Source: Rhizomys pruinosus (lineage: Eukaryota; Chordata; Mammalia; Rodentia; Spalacidae). From it: a DNA stretch of 64,000 nt. The stretch lies in assembly GCA_009823505.1 (NCBI GenBank), contig VZQC01012376.1:2650517-2714516 (forward strand), written 5' to 3'. Positions 1 to 11,765 of this stretch are shown here, one piece after another; position 1 is the first letter of the stretch; every line of letters starts with the position of its first letter. Under the pieces are notes generated by a model, which worked only from the letters and a program-made list of their open reading frames with translations, ran no database searches and was not told where the DNA came from. Made by a program: the position numbers and the translations under genes.

Positions 1-60
1 CAGACAAATACACACATACACACACACACATGAATGAAATAAAAATAAATTGTAAATAAA
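1..60. repeat. short CA-rich simple repeat and A-rich tail
   Basis: The window opens in ACAC-rich sequence followed by AATAAA-like A-rich sequence. This is the usual 3' end of a rodent SINE whose body would lie left of the window, but the body is not visible, so only the simple repeat is certain. Confidence 0.4.
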
Positions 61-1160
61 ACCTTTTAACTCTATAAACTAGAAATTATTTGGCAACCTT
101 AGGAACAGAGAGGTCCCTGTGGATGTACTTGGTGGGTAATTGAAGACTGGAATAGAATAAGCTTAAAGGGATAGAGAGGACCAAGTTACAGAAAGCTCTG
201 TAAGCCAGAGGAAGGAGGTTGAAGAAATTATAAATTGGATTTTCAAAATGTAGAATTTGAGATGTTTATGAGAACTGAAAGGACATGTTGAGTAGAAAGA
301 TGGATATCTCAGTCTAAAACTGACAACAGAAGAATCTGGTCAGAAGATAGCCTGTAGACTTTCCTAACATGGTCAGATACAGTTGGAAATATGTGGTTGA
401 AAAATGTTCCTTCTTGAATGTCATAGACCCTGTTACCTTCTGCTTACACTAGGAGGCATGAAGATGAATAAGTACTCTCTCAAGAATGCCTTTCTTACTG
501 TAGCCAATAACACGAGTCTTCTCCTCCACACATCTTCCCACTGAATACCCTCAACTCATTTTGTGGGCAGAGATGGGAGAGAAGTATGTGGCCCTTACCT
601 TGCTTCTAGTCTTTCTTCTTCTGTTCAATTCTGTACATACACAATCTTAGAGCTCTTTAAGGAGTCAAGGGGTTAGAAAGGAACTATTCCATAGTCAGCT
701 TCTCTCCACAGAAGATCTACATTGGGATGGAACTTCAAAAATCTTTCCCTGAGCAAGTATTCTTTTGTCACCTGGTCTAAGTAGGATTGGTTATCAAAAA
801 GACAGAACAAGCTGGCTAAATCCAAGAGTATACTTCCACATTTGCATTCATTCATTCCCTGCTGCAGATCTCTTCTCTAGTCTGTGCATGTATCTACTGC
901 CTTATGTTTAAACAAAAGTTTATGTGATTTTATCTGTGTGCTGATGGGATTTCATTTTTTTTGAGAGGCCTCTCATCATTCTTGTGACATTTTATCCTTT
1001 AGTTTCTTAGAGGCAGTTTCCAAGGTAAAAAATTCTCTAGGGACAAAAAACTTAGTAAAGAGATAAAACATAATTTTGTAAAAGCACTCATGATTGTATG
1101 AAAATAGTAACCTGGAAAATTATCTAGGATTTGTGAAGAGGTATTTAATTCCTATTCTTT
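61..1160. other. unique sequence, no gene seen
   Basis: AT-rich sequence without recognisable SINE, LINE or LTR structure. Open frames are short (60 codons at most) and show no recognisable domain. Probably intergenic or intronic; nothing functional can be supported. Confidence 0.5.
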
Positions 1161-1184
1161 TCCTCATTCACATTCTTTTTTAAA

Positions 1185-1322
1185 TCTTTTTTGAGGATCT
1201 TCCTGTAGCCCCAGCTGTCTTGGAACTCACTTTGAAGACCAGGCCGGCCTTGAACTCACAGAGATTCACCTGCCTCTGCCTCCCGAGTGCTGGGATTACA
1301 GGCCTGCACCACCACACCCAGC
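1185..1322 (-). mobile_element. B1: B1 SINE
   Basis: Reverse-strand B1: it contains the complements of the usual box A/box B parts (GGCCTTGAACTCACAGAGAT, GTGCTGGGATTACAGGC). An imperfect target duplication, TCCTCATTCACATTCTTTT on the left (about 1161-1179) and CCTCATTAGCATTCTTTT on the right (from 1323), supports a simple retroposition. Confidence 0.9.
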
Positions 1323-1370
1323 CTCCTCATTAGCATTCTTTTTAAGGCCAACTTTTAAAAAAATTTGGTC

Positions 1371-3215
1371 TTTTTGAGACAGGGTATTCTTTCATCTTGT
1401 TCATGTCGTGAAAGATTTTTCTTTCTCCTTCAACTATAATTGACAGTTTTGCTGGGTATAGTAGTCTGGGTTGGCATCTATAGTCATTTAGTACTGGGAC
1501 TACTTTGGTCCACATTCTTCTGGCTTTCACTGTTTGCACTGAAAATCTCAGCTGTAATTCTGATGGTTTTCCCTTTATATGTAACTTGTTTTTCTCTTGT
1601 GGCCCTCAGTATTTTGCCTTTGTTTTGGGCGTCTAGCGTTTTAACTATGATATGGCATGGGGAATTTCTTTTCTGATCTTGTCCATTTGGTATTCTATGC
1701 ACTTCTTGTATCTGTATGGGTTTGTCTTTTTTTCAGTTTGGGGATGTTTTCTTCTATTGTTCTGTTGAAGATCTGATCAATACCTGGGATTGTCCTGAGA
1801 TTATTCTCTTTCCTCTATCCTTGTAATGAGGAGGTTTGGTCTTTTCATAGGGTCCCACATTTCCTGATTGTTCCACTCTTGTGTTTTTTTTTTTTTGTTG
1901 TTGTTGTTGTTTAATTCTTCATAATCTTTTCTTGGGCTCTTCAGTTCTTCCATGTTATCTTCTAGAACTGATATTCTCTTTTCTGCTTCATCCAGTCTGT
2001 TACTGAGGCTTTCTCCTATCCTTTCCTGCCGATTGGATGAGTGTTCAATTTCCCTTTTCAGTTCATCCTGTGATTTCATTAGTATTTCCAGTTCCTTCTG
2101 GAGCGTGTCATTCTCTCCTTCTAGAGCCTTGATGTGCTGGTTGGTTTCCTTTTTCATTTTAGCATGGAATCTTTTTTTTAAATTTTTATTTATTTCTGTA
2201 TGTGTATGAATGTACTGTCTGCATGCAAGTTTGTGCACCCATGTCGTGCAATGCTGTGGAGGTCAGAAGAGGGTGTCAGACTCCCCTGGAACTGGAGTTC
2301 TCCTGGAATTGGAGTTTCAGACAGTTCTCAGCCACCATGTGGGTGCTGGGGATCAAACCCAGTCCTCTGTAAGAGCGGTCGGCACTCTTAACCACTAGGC
2401 CATCTCTCCAGCCCCTCAGCGTGGAATCTTTTCAGTGTTTCCACTTCTTTTTAGAGTTTGTCATTCTCTCCCTCTAGTTCCTTCCTGAGTTTGTCATTCT
2501 CTACCTTTAGTTCTTTGATTCGTTCTTTATAGTTCTTGGTTTCTTTGAGTATGTCTATGACTGTTCTTCTAAGATCTGTGTCCTGGGTTACCTCCAGGGA
2601 GATCTCATTGTAGGAATCTTCTATAGGACTGATAGAGTTTGGTGGGGATTTATTATGTGCTTTTCCCATGTTGTTTTTTTTTATTGTGTTTTTGACCTGT
2701 GGGTTTGTTTTGTTGTTTGTATTCTGATGCAAATCTCAAATGGTTCTCCACTACATTGAAGGCTTACTTTGTTTCTTTCAAATGTCTTCACTGTCTTCTT
2801 GTTTATGGAGGGCTGGTTGGTCTAGGTTTCAGGTTTTCAGTTTGGGTTATATACTAGAAGGTTCAGCTAACTCTTCCTTTTCTGGTCTGGAGGTTCTCCA
2901 AAAATCTGGATAGGTAACAACCAGGTCCATTCACTGCTGAGCGGGTGCCTGCTCATTCACTCCAGTCATTTCCCACTGGACAGTTCCTCTAGGTTGGCTG
3001 TGAAGCCTAGTGGCCTGGGACTGGAGTTGTGGCAAGTTCTCTGTCTCTTCTATTGCCTTGTGCCCTGGAATCACTACCGCTATGCCCACCACTGGGACAC
3101 CCGTACTGCAGCTCAAGCAGCAGGGGTGGGAGTGGGGTTCCTCTACTCCCTTAGCCTGTGCCCCTGTACCCTGTGGTTGGCTGCACTCCCTCGATTCTTG
3201 CATATACAACTTAAG
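1371..3215 (-). mobile_element. L1: LINE-1 fragment: 5'UTR plus ORF1, interrupted by a B2
   Basis: Read on the minus strand, 2732-2433 and 2175-1380 encode pieces of L1 ORF1p. There is an N-terminal region, a long coiled coil rich in E/K/L heptads (KELEILMKSQDELKREIEH), then the C-terminal RNA-binding part (REKQVTYKGK, then QPRLLYPAKLS). ORF1p is the trimeric RNA-binding chaperone of the L1 RNP. Sequence 2733-3215 resembles the GC-richer L1 5'UTR. The frame is broken by frameshifts and by a B2 at 2176-2417. ORF2 is absent: at about 1371 the L1 sequence stops and joins what looks like the last bases of a B1 tail. An inactive copy. Confidence 0.85.
2176..2417 (-). mobile_element. B2: B2/B3-type SINE (long form) inside L1 ORF1
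   Basis: Reverse-oriented tRNA-derived SINE carrying the internal 17-bp duplication (GGAACTGGAGTTCTCCTGG followed by a second GGAATTGGAGTTT). It is flanked by a near-perfect 15-bp target duplication, AGCATGGAATCTTTT at 2161-2175 and AGCGTGGAATCTTTT at 2418-2432. It is therefore younger than the L1 it splits. Confidence 0.92.
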
Positions 3216-3229
3216 CAATTTTTAAGCAA

Positions 3230-3324
3230 TTATAAACAAGACATTACATAGTTTAAGACTTTTGTTTCCTTTCCAAGGCTTTAGATATAACATGCTTCAG
3301 AAGAACATATAGAGAGGATGGCAC
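3230..3324. other. unique sequence between L1 and B1
   Basis: AT-rich spacer right of the L1 5' end; no feature seen. Confidence 0.4.
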
Positions 3325-3437
3325 ATCTCACTATGGAGCTTTGTCTGTCCTGGAACTCACCTTGAACCCACAGAAATCTGCCTGCCTATGCCTCCCATGT
3401 ACTGGGATGAAAGGTGTGGATAACCATGTCCAGCATA
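3325..3437 (-). mobile_element. B1: diverged B1 SINE fragment
   Basis: Complement of B1 recognisable by TGTCCTGGAACTCACCTTGA and TGCCTCCCATGTACTGGGAT. It lacks its poly(A) and part of the body and is well diverged. Confidence 0.7.
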
Positions 3438-4615
3438 ATTATTATTTAATCTCTTCAAAGAAACATTCTCATTTGGACTCTGGACACATTTGTACTCTCA
3501 AGAGTCCCTGGGAGCTTTTGCTTTTATTTATTAGTGAGATGATAGGTAGATTACAGATATGTAAGATGTAAATGCATGTTAGATATAGAAATTGCATCAA
3601 TCTGAGAAAATCCTAGAACACAAGACTATGCAAAAATGTATCTTATTAGTCACTAAAATGATATTATGGAAAATTTTAATGAGAGTGCAGAAAGCATGTG
3701 ATGTCTTGGAATCATTATGAGTTTACTTTAAAGTCTCCCTGAGAGAGTCTCAAGGACACACAGTAGCTCTTAAGATATAGCAATTGGAAAGTTGCTCTTT
3801 GAAATCTATTTCTACAGCGACATGATAAGGCATTAATTAGTCCACAGCATCTTCAATGCTCTTACTCTGAGTCTCTGTGATCTCTGACTTCCATTTTCTG
3901 TACTTTTAAGTTTAGAAAAGTATTTTCTATGTTAACTGACTCATATTTTTGGCAGGTCAGGTTTCATTTAGAAATCAACCCTAACGTCTTCCTAGTTTCC
4001 TTAGGTGACACAGTGGTCTGATGTGGTAGATAGAGCATGCTTCATTGGGATCTGAAGTGTGAGAGTCCCATTGTATCTTCAGCAGAACATCTTTATCATT
4101 GGTCCACCTAATAAAATAGGATTCCACAATAGAGTCAGTTGACAAAATGGTCCAAGCACAAGTAGCTGGTAAAAACATATAGATTGAGTCTCATCGTAAT
4201 TAAGAACTTTCATTAATAAAAGCACAAGTTGTTAAACAGCAGTGCACAGAATGGAAGGAAATATTTGTAAATCATATATCCCATAAAGGAAGGTCTAGTG
4301 TTCAAAATATATAAAGATTTATTAAACACAATAATGCAAAGATGAACCATGCAGTTAATACTTCAATACATATTTCTCAAAAAAGATAAACATATGACAA
4401 AAATCACAAAGAAGATGCCCATGATTAGTCATTAAAGAGCTTCATATAAAAACTAGTGTACGATTATCAGCTACTTTATAATTATGAAGATGGGTATGGT
4501 AATTTTAGAGAAATGGATAATTTTAGAAAAATATAATAACAAGCAAGGTTGTAGAGAACTTAGAATTCTCACACATTTCTGCTGGGTGTGTAAAAGGGTA
4601 ATGCTGTGTAAAACG
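3438..4615. other. unique sequence, no gene seen
   Basis: AT-rich sequence without recognisable repeats or domains; the longest frames (about 65-76 codons) look random. Confidence 0.45.
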
Positions 4616-4625
4616 GGTGGCATTT

Positions 4626-4879
4626 GGGGCTGGAGAGATGGCCTAGCGGTTAAGAGCGCCGACCGCTCTTACAGAGGACCCGGGTTCGATCCCCAGCACC
4701 CACATGGCGGCCGAGAGCCGTCTGAAACTCCAATTCCAGGAGAACTCCAGTTCCAGGGGAATCCGACACCCTCTTCTGACCTCCGCGGCATTGCACGACA
4801 CGGGTGCACAAACCTGCATGCAGACAGTACATTGATACACATACCAAAAATAAATTTAAAAAATTTAAAAAAAAAAACA
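4626..4879 (+). mobile_element. B2: B2/B3-type SINE (long form), full length
   Basis: Starts GGGGCTGGAGAGATGGCCTA with RNA polymerase III box A/B-like parts (GGTTAAGAGCGCCGACC; GGGTTCGATCCCCAGC) and ends in an A-rich tail. The internal duplication AACTCCAATTCCAGGAG / AACTCCAGTTCCAGGGG is clear. Perfect 10-bp target duplication GGTGGCATTT at 4616-4625 and 4880-4889. A good reference copy for the long form. Confidence 0.95.
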
Positions 4880-4889
4880 GGTGGCATTT

Positions 4890-5905
4890 GCCCCCCAAAT
4901 TAAACATACAGTTACATGATTTCACTTCACTTCTAGACTTGCACATATCGGAAATTAAGACTTATGTTCACAAAAAACCTGTATCCAAATCTTCATTGTA
5001 ACATTAATTCAAAATAGCCTCAAAGTAGAAACAAATTCAATGTGGATTCTAGGTTACCTTGGGAGATATGCTGAGAGCAGGTCTTAAAAAAATAATAATG
5101 AATCAAAAAAGCAGACACAAAAGACAATATATTGTATGATTTTACTCATGTGAAATGTCTAGACTAAGCAAATCCATATGGACAGAAATTGGATCAGTGA
5201 TGCCAAAAGAGAGGAGCGGGGAGAGAGACAAGTGACTGCTAACTGGCGTGAGAAATGTTCTGGAATTATGTAGTGGTAATTATTGCACAACACTGAATAT
5301 ACTAAAAATACCTTAAGATGGTGAATTTTATATTATGTGACTTATATTCCATTGAAATTGTAAAAATGAAAAATATGTTCTGCAGCAATATCACTTCGAG
5401 CATCAGAGATTAGTGTATGATGCAGAAAATAGAACAATGAATAAAAGAAGTTTGTCCTGTATATTCTTGTTCAGAATGTGGAGAATTCAGGTTGCTAGTC
5501 TGAGTGGCCTCACAGGTGAGGGCTCTCAGTTCTTGGGTCGCTGCACTTGCAGGGCAATGGCTGACGTGCTCAGAGCTTGAAAATGCAATCGTTCTAGCTG
5601 AGTGAACACAATGTTATTAGGGCATATGAAAACCCTCAAGAAAGTGTATTTAGGCCAGCTGGGACATGGCTGAGTTAAGGCAGAACATTTTTTATTATTC
5701 ATCCTTTTAAAGTTTTAGATAGAAATGAAACTAATGGGAAAAAATGAAATAAAATTCCAAAAATGGCACCTCACCCAAAAAACTCAGGGAACTCATGGCA
5801 TGCCCTTTCTCTGCTCATGCGTACAAGGTTAGGGTAGTTGATCCAATTAAGACAGGACTCATCTGAATTTACACCCCAAAGAAGAACACAAAGAAAGTAA
5901 ATTAA
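4890..5905. other. unique sequence, no gene seen
   Basis: AT-rich unique-looking sequence with no recognisable repeat body or coding domain. Confidence 0.45.
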
Positions 5906-5911
5906 CTTCTT

Positions 5912-6042
5912 TTTTATTTTTTTTGAGATACAGCTGGCCTGGAACTCACTGTGTAGACCAGGCTAGCCTGAATCTCACAGAGATCCCCTTGTCTCTCCTC
6001 CCAAGTGCTGAGATTAGAGTCATGGGCCACCAAGCCCAGTGT
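5912..6042 (-). mobile_element. B1: B1 SINE
   Basis: T-rich start followed by the complement of B1 (GGAACTCACTGTGTAGACCA, CAAGTGCTGAGATTAGAG). Moderately diverged; the flanks AAATTAACTT / AGATCAACTT are at best a decayed target duplication. Confidence 0.8.
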
Positions 6043-7830
6043 AGATCAACTTTATTGACAGCAAAGCAAAGTGTTTTTTTTTAAAGGATCATATAAATAA
6101 ACTCTTTACTAAAGGATCAAATAAACTCTTTACTAAAAAGCATGCTTAAGTATGAAATGGTGTTAAGACTTCAGAGGAAATGTCTGCTGTGTCTTTTCTT
6201 GAAGCTAACCTCGGATCCACTGGTGGAAGGAATGCCATCGAGTCAAGGAGGCAGGGGTAAACTCAGACCGCAAGTCGTGACCCAGAAAGGAAATAGAAAT
6301 GAACTTTCAGGGACAACCACAAAGGAGACGCTGTGCAAGCCCAGCAATGGGATTCGGACCTGCTGTATGTGGGACTGTAGTTGCAGGTGTCAGTTTCCTT
6401 GGAAGACCTGAGATGTACCTGATCATAGCATAAACTTCTTGGATTTTTTTTTTCAAGTCCCATGCAGACTGACAAATATAATAGAAACTTTAGGTGGTGT
6501 GCAACTTCTGAAAGATAGATTATGCCTTGTACAGTATGCAGGCTAGTAGAATTCTGAATTGACACTAAAGCAAATAAGGCTGAAAAGCAGACAAGTAATG
6601 CTTTGGTATTGAATAAAATCACTGTATATTATTATAATCTGTATAAAGAGTTATATAGTCTACTTCACTCCCACAGGGGGAGAAACAGAATGTCCTTTTT
6701 TTAAGAGACAAGAAAAGTACACGTCCTTTTGATTAGCTGTATCTTGTTCGTCATTATGCAAAATGGAATTTCAGTTTGAAAGGCAGGAAGCAGTGGCAGA
6801 TATGCAGCCTCCATCTGGAGCCGTATAGGAAAGTTACAAGGAGGGTTTCCAAGAGGAGCTGAGAACTGCTTGTACTACAGCCAGATAATTAGCTGTGCTG
6901 TTAAAGAGACAATGCAAGATTTTGTTTCTTTACTTCCTGGATAAGGTAATTCAGATTACAATTATGTTTTTTGTTGTTGTTGTTGCCAATTCCAACCCAA
7001 ATCCCTGGAATCTTTCATGGAAAGGAATTAAAACTGTCTTAATAAGAATTTAAGAACAGTCATGCTGTCTTGATAGATGAGACTGTTACATGATTTCTCA
7101 AAATAATTTACAATTATAGTAAGAGTCTATCCATGGTATTATTATAACACGTGAGATTTATTAAAATGATGCTACATCTCCTTTTTCTATTTTCTTGAGT
7201 TGAGAACAGGTAAATTGTAGGTATTATCATTTCATGCAGGATTGCAAAGGCTGGCAGACATCATATAGAGAAAGGGTGTAATACTCCAGAGGGTGTCAAA
7301 CATACCTGGAAACTATCTCATTCTGCACAGAGTTACCTTCAACTTAGAGAAGAATTGTGCACATGGGAAAATAGTGTGGGGCAAGTTTGGGTCAAGGTAA
7401 AGCCTGAGGAGGTGGAGAGCTCAGCTACTTGCTCAGTTTCTGAGCCCTGTAATCCCATAGGCTGGCTAGTAGCCTCTCCTCTGAGATCATGGGTCAGCTA
7501 TGCTTCAGAACTCAAGTGCTTTAGACTTCATGATGCTAACCTATTCCAAATGTCTTATATACACCACAACACCATGACAGCCCGAGGGTTGTAACCCAAC
7601 AGCTTAGAACCTGCAGTTGATAACCAAACACATCCACTTACATGTCATTTAGTATATGAACATCACAGCAAGTGAGAAAAACAGACTGAAAATAGTCTCT
7701 TAGCAGTTCAGGTCAAGTTTTCCCCTCCAGATAAATTCTGGGAAAGCTTTTGGGGTTTAGAAATTTTTATTAAATTATGTTTATTGTGAGCTCATGGTTC
7801 TATTTAAGACTCTGCCCCTTTTACCTGATC
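6043..7830. other. unique sequence with a short local duplication
   Basis: No gene or large repeat recognised. At about 6083-6135 a segment containing AAATAAACTCTTTACTAAA occurs twice in tandem with a 24-28 bp offset. The remainder is ordinary AT-rich DNA. Confidence 0.4.
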
Positions 7831-7843
7831 AAAAGACAATCCC

Positions 7844-8064
7844 GGAGATGGCCTAGCGGTTAAGAGCACCAACTGCTCTTGCAGAGGACCCGGGTTCGAT
7901 CCCCAGCACCCACATGGCGAGTGAGAACCGTCTTTAACTCCAGTTCCAGGGGAATCCGATACCCTCTTCTGACCTCTGCAGCATTGCACGACATGGGTGC
8001 ACAGACCTGCTTGCAGACAGTATGCTCATACACATACAAGAATAAATAAAAATTAAAAAATAAA
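7844..8064 (+). mobile_element. B2: B2/B3-type SINE (short form)
   Basis: Body without the 17-bp duplication (GTCTTTAACTCCAGTTCCAG), ending in an A-rich tail. It lacks the first bases of the consensus and starts directly after the target AAAAGACAATCCC (7831-7843). The same target recurs, mutated, after it (8065-8075) and again after the next SINE. Confidence 0.9.
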
Positions 8065-8075
8065 AAGGCAATCTC

Positions 8076-8520
8076 GGGCAGGAGAGATGGCTCGTCAGTT
8101 AAGAGCACCGATTGCTCTTGCAGAGGACCCAGGTTTGATTGCCAGCACCCACATGGTGGCTAAGAACCGTCTTTAAAAATTTTTTTAATTTTATTTATTT
8201 CTGTATGTGTATGAATGTACTGTCTGCATGTAGGTTTGTGCACCCGTGTCTTGCAATGCCGCGGAGGTCAGAAGAGGGTGTCGGATTCCCCTGGAACTGG
8301 AGTTGTCCTGGAATTGGAGTTTCGGACGGTTCTCAGCGGCCATGTGGGTGCTGGGGATCAAACCCAGGTCCTCTGCAAGAGTGGTCAGTGCTCTTAACTG
8401 CTAGGCCATTTAACTCCAGTTGCAAGGGAATCCGACACCCTCTTCTGACCTCCAGGGCACTGCACGACACGGGTGCACCAACCTACATGCAGGCAGTACA
8501 TTCATACACATAAAAAAAGA
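8076..8520 (+). mobile_element. B2: B2/B3-type SINE (short form) split by another B2
   Basis: Left half 8076-8176 reads GGAGAGATGGCTCGTCAGTT through AGAACCGTCTTTAA. The right half resumes at about 8409 with TTAACTCCAGTTGCAAGGG and runs to the A-rich tail, followed by AGACAATCCC (8521-8530), the same target as the preceding SINE. It was broken by the insertion at 8177-8408. Confidence 0.88.
8177..8408 (-). mobile_element. B2: B2/B3-type SINE (long form) nested in a short-form B2
   Basis: Reverse-oriented copy with the long-form duplication (GGAACTGGAGTTGTCCTGG then GAATTGGAGTTTCGG). It lacks its first dozen bases at the GGCCAT end. The host SINE is interrupted at TTTAA, which is the only visible target duplication. 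Confidence 0.88.
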
Positions 8521-8530
8521 AGACAATCCC

Positions 8531-9995
8531 ACCCTGAACTGTTGGTGAAAATTCATCTGCAGTGGGTCCTCTCCACCTCCCTGCCTCATTTTGGCCTTTC
8601 ACATAAGTAACTAAGCAAAATACCTCAGTACTGAACCGGAGGCTGCCACCCAACAGTGGGCCCTACAGAGATGTTGCCTTGGAATCCAAATACACAGATC
8701 CTTGTAGGAACACTCCCAAAAGAGTTTTGTAATTGCTGGTAGGTTTTGGTGAATCATGGTGAATATTTGGACATCCAAGTAATTGTGCTAAATAACTTTC
8801 CCCTGTATAATTCATCTTTACCTAAAATATATGTAGGTATTTTTACCCTAGGTAGTCTAACGTTTCCTAGATAACTGAAGTTATCTCTGCCATCTGTCCT
8901 AATGCTGTCTCCACCCCTTTCCCAGCTGAACCATGTCCAAGTTAAAGGATATTTTCAAAATGAGAGAAATGAAGATAACTCACTTTGTTAATACACATAG
9001 CAAATGTTGTCAAAGTGAAATGGGGTCATCTTTTTGGCTGTGAAATTCTACATTTACTTTGAACTAGCAGAACTATTTTCTTGGTCCCCATCATCACACA
9101 GTGAAGTAAAAAGTGGGCTGGTTTTCAGCTGGAAACCTAAGAGATGCATCACACCAGAAATACCTGGACCACATTGACCATTTCAGTTTTTAAAAAAGCA
9201 ATAAACAGGTGGGATTACTTAGTAATATATTTTACTTAAACCACTACATCTAAAATATGAACATTCCCACTTAATATAGAGAATAACGATGAAAATTAAT
9301 ACAGGAGTATTTTACATTCTTCTATTTTTTTCATACACAGTCTTCAGAATATGACACACATTTTATGTGAAGGGAATATCTCAGTTTGCACTAGGCAGAT
9401 ATCAAGTGCTCAGGAGACACATGTAGAGATTGCTATTGTAGTGGACAGCCCAGGGTGCAAAGAGGCTTAGAAGGCAGAGCGGAACCCAACCCTTAGGGAC
9501 TTGGTTTTACTTTATTTTTGCCTTGATTCTGTTATAGCTTATGAAAATAAAGACCATCAGCTAATGAAAGTAATTTCCCTTCTGCCGTTTCCAGTAGTAG
9601 ACACGTGCTATGTTCATACTGAGAACTGCATTGCTTCTTGGCTCAGTAGAAGTCACAATTTGAATCTAAGGTTGAGGCAACAACACAGCCAGAAAGACAT
9701 GTCCCGTCCTTCTTGACACTGGTGGGACCCTGCAGTAAGTCTATTCTGCTGGCTTTAACCCTGGAATTCTGCTCTAGAAATTTAGACTCATCCACCCGAT
9801 GTATAAATATGGATGGTAGTAAGTGGATATCAAAATGATTCAAAAATACAGTTCAAGCTTATTTAGGAATTGAGACTTATTCCCCATTGGAACAGAGTAT
9901 AAATTTTTATAGTATGATTTTTCAAAAACCAATTTCACACAGGCTTTTCACGAACATAAAATGAGACTAATAGGAAGAATAGGTACCATATGTTA
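8531..9995. other. unique sequence, no gene seen
   Basis: Mixed unique sequence, no SINE or LINE body recognised and no coding signature in the short frames. Confidence 0.45.
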
Positions 9996-10004
9996 TGGGT
10001 AGAC

Positions 10005-10145
10005 ACTGGTAACACTGGTTTGTTTAATATTTGTAATGGTCTTATGACCATTTCTCAGTTAAAGAAACTAAGAATAAGAAGGTACAGCAGCTTACCCAAG
10101 ATCACGCAGAGTAAGGCAACAATGGATCAGAATTCCTACCTATGT
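10005..10145 (+). repeat. MIR: MIR (ancient mammalian SINE)
   Basis: The order of motifs matches the MIR core: TTCTCAGTTAAAGAAACTAA, then AGCTTACCCAAGATCACGCA, then ATGGATCAGAATTC. These correspond to the family's 'gaaactgaggc ... ttgcccaaggtcacac' core. Strongly diverged, as expected for its age. Confidence 0.75.
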
Positions 10146-10184
10146 TTTGCAAATGGTTTTGAAAGTTAGTATACAAAGTGATTT

Positions 10185-10885
10185 AATTGTGGCATTTTAT
10201 GCATACCTATCAAGGCACTTTGTTCTTATTTGTCCCCCACTTCCCCACTCCCCCACTGACCTCCCCCTTCTTCTCGACCTCCCACCTCCCCCCAATTAGC
10301 CCCTTGTTTGCTTTCATGATACGTGTATTCTATTCCCCTTCCTTATTCTCCCTCCATGTAGATCTCTTCTCTCATAGTTCCCTTTCTAGTTTCACACCCT
10401 AGAGATTCACAACATGATATAGATATAGGTGCAGACTTATGTACAGATTTCATTATGAGAGAAACATGCGATATTTGTCTTTTTTGCATCTGGTTGTTGA
10501 TGTATAACAAAATGATCTCCATTTTCCTGTAAATGTCACGATTTCATTCTTCATTACAACTGGATAAAATTCAACCACATATGTGAATTTCTTTGTCCAG
10601 CCCCCATCTCCTCATAGACATGTAGGTTGATGCCATTCCTTAGCTATTGTGAGCAATAAACAGAGACTTGAAAGTGGCTCTGCAGTAGACTGGCTTTCAG
10701 TCCTTCGAGTATCTGCCCAGGAGTGAGGATGCTGGGTGATACAGTAATTCTAGTTTTAGTTTCTGAGGTCCGTGCATGCTGATTTCCACAGAGGCTGTAC
10801 CAGCTTACAGTCCCACCGGCAGTATATACAGGCTCCTTTTTCCTTATACACTCCCCAGCTTTTGTCAACATCTCTTCATGATAAA
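10185..10885 (-). mobile_element. L1: LINE-1 3' part (minus strand), diverged
   Basis: Complement of the L1 ORF2 C-terminal/3' region, recognisable by CTATTGTGAGCAATAAACA, CCCAGGAGTGAGGATGCTGG and AGTCCCACCGGCAGTATATA. The same landmarks occur, better preserved, in the minus-strand L1 at 54.8-55.0 kb. The pyrimidine-rich 10226-10400 is probably the complement of its 3'UTR. It joins an oppositely oriented L1 piece at about 10886. Confidence 0.75.
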
Positions 10886-11065
10886 AGCCCTCAAAAAATA
10901 GAAATAACAAAAACCTATAGCCAACATTATACTAACTCAAGAAAAACTGGAACTATTTCCTCTAAGATCCTCTAAGAATGAGACAAAGACACCCACTCTC
11001 TTTACTCATTCTAGTGCTCCGTGGCCTATCCACAGTAATAAAACGAGAGAAAGGAACAAGAAGAT
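10886..11065 (+). mobile_element. L1: LINE-1 ORF2 piece, inverted relative to its left neighbour
   Basis: Plus-strand sequence resembling the reverse-transcriptase part of L1 ORF2 (ACCTATAGCCAACATTATAC, then GAGACAAAGACACCCACTCT). Opposite orientation to 10185-10885 with an abrupt joint, the classical twin-priming (5' inversion) structure. Confidence 0.7.
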
Positions 11066-11350
11066 GTGAATAGAATCCATACCACAGGGCACTAGGCCCC
11101 CATCACCTAGTTCAGGGAGCAGGGCCTTGGCCACGGGTACAATCGGGGAGTGGTTATGAGCACCCCACTGGGCTGGGCCCTGGTATACCTCTCTTGCAAG
11201 GGGGATGGCCCACAGGTGGCCACTGTTCTGCATACCCTGCCATCATCATCATGTAGGTGACAAGCTGGGTACAGGCAAGAAAGGGCTTGGCAATTAAGAA
11301 AGAAAATGGCTGAAGAGGAATAATGGTTCTTGGCAAAACCCGACTCCCAG
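11066..11350. other. unique sequence
   Basis: GC-richer unique sequence between the inverted L1 and an LTR. Open minus-strand frames of up to about 109 codons overlap the LTR and show no domain. Confidence 0.35.
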
Positions 11351-11352
11351 GA

Positions 11353-11765
11353 AGATGTCAGCTCTGGTTTGCTTTCATATTGCTGTGACAAAACGCTCTG
11401 AGTAATACCAACTTGAGGAGGAAGGGGATTATTCACTTACATCTCCCAGGTCACTGTTCATCACTGAGGGAGCCCAAGGTAGGAACTCAGGACAGGAACC
11501 TGGAGGTAGGAGCTGAAGCACAGACCATAGAGGAATGCTCCTTACTGGCTTGCTCCCCTGGCCCATGCTCAGCTTGCTTTCTTATACAATACACAACAAT
11601 TTTTCCAGGGGTGGCACTGCTCACGGTGGGCTGGGCCCTTCTATATCACTCAACAATCAAGAAAATATTCCATAGACAGACCAATGGAGGCAATTCTCCA
11701 ACTGAGGCTCCATGAACCCAAGTGTGTCATGTTGACACTAAAGCTATCCAGAACAATGTCCCATC
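11353..11765 (-). mobile_element. rodent LTR (ERVL-MaLR type), minus orientation
   Basis: Shares its motif order with 60915-61310: ATTGCTGTGACAAAACGCTC, then TGGCTTGCTCCCCTGGCCCA, CTGCTTTCTTATACAA-like, GGGCTGGGCCCTTCTATATC, CATGTTGACAC. A plus-oriented relative lies at 28640-28945. I assign the MaLR class from memory of rodent repeats; the subfamily is not determined. Confidence 0.6.
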
